Source: Sarcocystis neurona
Taxonomy: Eukaryota > Apicomplexa > Conoidasida > Eucoccidiorida > Sarcocystidae
Direction: 5' to 3'
DNA length: 64,000 nt
Assembly: GCA_000727475.1 (NCBI GenBank)
Contig: KL647291.1
Location: 968,325 to 1,032,324 of the forward strand
Every line of letters starts with the position of its first letter. Position 1 is the first letter of the stretch. Shown here piece after piece: positions 61,101 to 64,000 of the stretch. The position numbers and the translations under genes were made by a program. The notes beneath the pieces are model-generated. The model was given only the letters and a program-made list of their open reading frames with translations. It did not search any database and had not been told where the DNA came from.

Positions 61101-64000
61101 TCCATTTCTTCCTCCCTTGGTACTTTTGTACTACTTATTCGTACGTTTAGTTGAACATCTGCCCCACGTTGTATCTAACGAGACCAGTTTCTCCTCTAGA
61201 AAGACCACCCATACCGCGGGGCCGCATGCAATGGACTTCTGTGTCGATCTGCACACTCGCAAAGACTTATTTAACCTCGTACCAAAACTTTGTTTGTTTT
61301 CGCCGCTTCTTGCTCCTGTTCCTTTAAATTGAGACGCTGAAATGGGAGAGAAGAAGCCACATCCGAAGGTACCACTTCGGCGTGTGCGTTAATTTTGATG
61401 TGCGTGATTGAAACGGAGAATGAGATTGTTAAAATTCGCTGCGAAGTCGGTTTGCGTAAAAGTGGGTTTGCGTGTTTGTTCAACTTTTGAAGTCGAGAGC
61501 TGTTCACAGCTCTTTCTATGAAACGTAGTTGCTTCTGCCCTCCTCAGAAAATTTGGGGATGTTTTCCTAGCACAGACTTCCGGAAAAAAGTAGTACGGAC
61601 GTGTGCTTTCGTCTGGCAGGGTCGTTGCTCGAGTATGCGCGTCGGTGAATGGGTATGTACCTTCACACAAGCTTACCAGATAAAATTTTACTTCCGTCAA
61701 TGCTTCTTCTCTGGGTCGGCGTACAGACGTACTCTCATGCACATTACTATTTGATACGCATACGTGCGACATTCATTCATGTACGAGAATGTGGAGATAA
61801 TCACTACCTGTAGATGTGCACGCATAGTTTGACCACTCCTGAATACTTCTGTTCCTTAACAGAGGTGTCGACGGGCACAGCGTTAATGTTCCTTAATGCA
61901 GGAAGGAGAGAAAAAGAACATAGGCGTCTCTGTGAACTTGCCGGGAGAGTTCCTACCATGCCCGCCTGGTAGAACTAGCAAAGGCTGACGCGTACTAATT
62001 TTCGCCTATGACTGTTAGCACGCACGGGGGACACCGAAGAATTCAAGACAAAGTCGGAAGAATCCTTACAAAGACCGTATGTGTTTCTTGGTATCACCGT
62101 AGCCGATTGTTGCCACAAAATAGCACGAGAAATTTCATGCTGCTTACACGCACGCGGAGTCCAACACATGTTCTGGCGCTGAAAATGAGGTCCTGATCAC
62201 GCACGTCTACATGCGCAGCGGAACTGTGACGCTGATGAAGACTGCTTATTGACGTATACTTCTTTAGATACAATTCTGTATCTCTGTCTCTGTCTCTGTC
62301 TCTGCCACTCTCTCCGTCGCTCTGTCTCTCTCTGTCTCTCTCTCTCTCTATATATATATATGCACATATATACATACGTGCGCTCGTGTACGGTGTGCAC
62401 ATACAAAAACGTTAGCTGTATGCAATTACATGTATACACACATACGTAAACCTCAGATCAGTTCTGGAGTTGTTCCCGTTTCACGTATGTTTACGTCCGC
62501 GTGAATGAGCACCGGCTGTCGTCAAAACACTGTTCGGTGGAAGTTACGTACCACAGCTGCACGAAGCATGCAAATATCTGCAGAACGGGTATCAACCCGC
62601 GGCGCACGTATGTGTTCAGCTGCAGAATGAATTTTATAGGGACTACACATGAGTAGGTACTTTCCGACGTAGACGCGTACGCGTATATGCCACCCACGTA
62701 GCTCTACGCCTACCCTAGGTATCCTTGTTGATAACGCATATACAGGTGCGTAGACGACTACGCGAAGATTTCGCTGCTGCTGTCTCCTCATTCGGAGGAG
62801 AAGCCGACTGTTAACGAGTGTCTTGTGGCGAGTGGCAACGTACCCGTTGTGCTTCAAGTCCCTGTGCCAGTTCACTCATGCGCATCGCTTGTTCGTCGTA
62901 GAGGCTGCGTTCAGGTAGCGTACGCAGAATTATTTACTTTGCCATAAGAATGAAATTCCAGGAATACGGACAGGTTCGAATGCATTCTTATTGAGTACTT
63001 AAATAGACCAACATGCCGGAGGTAGAGTGCAGCTATGCTACAATACAGGTAGTGGTCTCGGAGCCCCATGAAAGGCAGCGCGAATTGTAGGGTAGGCCGA
63101 CGGAAGATATACACTCTCGATCCGTACGCGGTTGCGTGCCCCTGACATAGACAAAAGAAACTGATGTGCGGCCAGGACTTCCTGTGTCCCTCTCTGTTCA
63201 CGGCAATATATACGAATATACATACATCCCTATTTATATCTACTGACCTCCACGTGTGTAGACGCACGTGCAGCTACTTTCTTTACCTGGGTGTTCGCTT
63301 GCATAACTCGTGTGGAGATTACAAGCATGTGAGTACATGTATACTAGCTGACCATACAAGAACAACCACACAAGTGCGTCACTCTATACGTATACGAATA
63401 CACGTAACTAGGAGATGTTGTCGGTGTCTGCCCGCAAGTTAGATATAGATGCCTCGCATGCATATGACTGCCTGCAGAGATTCATACATATGTGTATACA
63501 TATATATATATATATATGTACACCTATACGGCCGTACTGGTACTCGGAACTCACACAACAAAACAGGTTTAACGGGAGGGCTCACGCGTAAGGGCTACGG
63601 AGCGAGACAAACCGTGCAAAAGGTGTAGACGCATACGCAGGGAGACACCGAGATCAAGTCCTACCAAAAAGGTACGGACACAGAAGCGGTATCACGGACG
63701 CACAAAAAGAGCAGAAAGCCGCATAGTTTCGAATTTACCAGTAGCAAGAACGCCAGTGGACCAGGATATACGTGGAGAACGTTGTCGTGTCTACCGCCTA
63801 CAGTTGCTGCTCTTTTTCCATCTGCTTCGCAAGCTCAAGACCGAATTGCTGCTCGTCAGCCCACTGGCGCTGCTGCTGGCGCTGCAGCTTTATCCGTTCT
63901 TTATACCCGTTGTCTTCTCCATCCAGTCGCAACAAAGAGCTTATCGGAGCATTGTCTCCAGTCTGCGTGGACACATTGCTCTTTGCTCTACATGCATGAC
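55109..64000 (-). CDS. RIB43A-family microtubule protein, partial (N-terminus beyond the right edge)
   Basis: RIB43A proteins are coiled-coil filaments bound inside axonemal doublet microtubules; in coccidia a role in the microgamete flagellum or other microtubules is inferred. Minus-strand exons: 63962-63802 (SSLLRLDGEDNGYKERIKLQ; family ..GEDL.. motif), 62904-62844 (LYDEQAMRMSELAQGLEAQR), 61336-61283 (RLNLKEQEQEAAKTNKVL), 59883-59818 (AAQRAQREEENRRRDELLKQ), about 57850-57774 (EEAPIAANTIRSG..), 57061-56934 (NRDGFKGLEPALKQDI..RDWDR; family FKG motif), 56492-56449 (QGEVNRKLSVALHR) and 55699-55556 (EEEVKKTNTVLAQQQ.. then REYLEKVLFTGKISDDFYNY, the conserved C-terminal block). Junction phases agree, except that the 59818 to 57850 join seems to lack a small exon. 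A possible last exon, 55251-55109, reads DSNETRSHR.. and ends in TGA. The first about 170 residues of a typical member are outside the window. Confidence 0.82.
58000..59800. other. RIB43A intron region, likely hiding one small exon
   Basis: The exon ending at 59818 is phase 0, but the next recognisable exon (about 57850) needs a different incoming phase. The family has about 15-25 more residues between these blocks. I could not identify the missing exon with confidence. The rest is unique sequence with a TA/CA patch near 59510-59600. Confidence 0.4.
62275..62362. repeat. (TCTG/CTCT)n and (TA)n microsatellite in a RIB43A intron
   Basis: TCTCTGTCTCTGTCTC repeats run into CTCTCTCTCTATATATATA. 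The tract is intronic, between the exons at 62844-62904 and 61283-61336. Confidence 0.9.
63495..63530. repeat. Short (TA)n microsatellite
   Basis: ATACATATATATATATATATGTAC lies in the RIB43A intron between exons at 63802 and 62904. No other feature is seen from about 63.0 to 63.8 kb. Confidence 0.85.

Noticed and set aside
1..64000. CRISPR arrays, telomeric AAACCCT arrays, rRNA and tRNA genes
   Set aside because: I looked for regular repeat-spacer arrays, heptamer telomere repeats and RNA-gene signatures and found none by eye; a tRNA could still be missed without a covariance-model search.

Overview
The window looks like nuclear DNA of a coccidian apicomplexan, most likely Eimeria or a close relative. 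Three things point there. Runs of CAG/CTG trinucleotides encode long Gln, Ala, Ser or Leu stretches inside conserved enzymes. Genes have many small exons with consensus GT..AG introns. Introns and spacers are full of (TA)n, (CA)n, TGTATATAC-like and (TC)n microsatellites. I see no bacterial operons, no CRISPR array and no telomere-type AAACCCT arrays. The genus is an inference.

Four genes are recognisable, and I rebuilt most of their exons by reading splice junctions and checking codon phase. (1) Pyridoxal kinase, minus strand, about 5.0-10.8 kb: its conserved blocks are separated by very long low-complexity insertions. (2) A GPI-type carbonic-anhydrase-related protein, minus strand, two exons at 25728-27837 and 19530-20074 joined across a 5.65 kb intron; two of the three zinc-ligand positions are not His. 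(3) A cofactor-dependent phosphoglycerate mutase, plus strand, eight exons from 35557 to 49120, predicted 251 aa. (4) A RIB43A-family microtubule protein, minus strand, from beyond the right edge (64000) to about 55.5 kb or 55.1 kb; its N-terminus lies outside the window.

Between these are weaker, phase-consistent exon chains with no recognised family: a minus-strand set at 28.4-34.9 kb, a minus-strand set at 49.8-52.3 kb, and a plus-strand nine-exon model at 52681-54952 (predicted 423 aa). They are hand-built and should be treated as hypotheses.

Layout: 1-4.4 kb has no confident gene; 4.4-11.6 kb is pyridoxal kinase and CAG-rich flank; 11.6-19.5 kb has no confident gene but holds a four-copy ~100 bp tandem repeat; 19.5-27.8 kb is the carbonic-anhydrase-like gene, whose intron carries an 86+86 bp inverted repeat; 28.4-34.9 kb holds unidentified exons; 35.6-49.1 kb is phosphoglycerate mutase with very repeat-rich introns; 49.8-55 kb holds unidentified exons; 55-64 kb is RIB43A. 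The identified products are functionally unrelated (vitamin B6 salvage, secretory-organelle or surface protein, glycolysis, microtubule structure), as expected for an ordinary eukaryotic gene neighbourhood. I did not find a convincing new multi-gene system. The most unusual items are the intronic inverted repeat, the altered zinc site, the low-complexity insertions in the kinase, and CTG tracts placed just upstream of splice acceptors.
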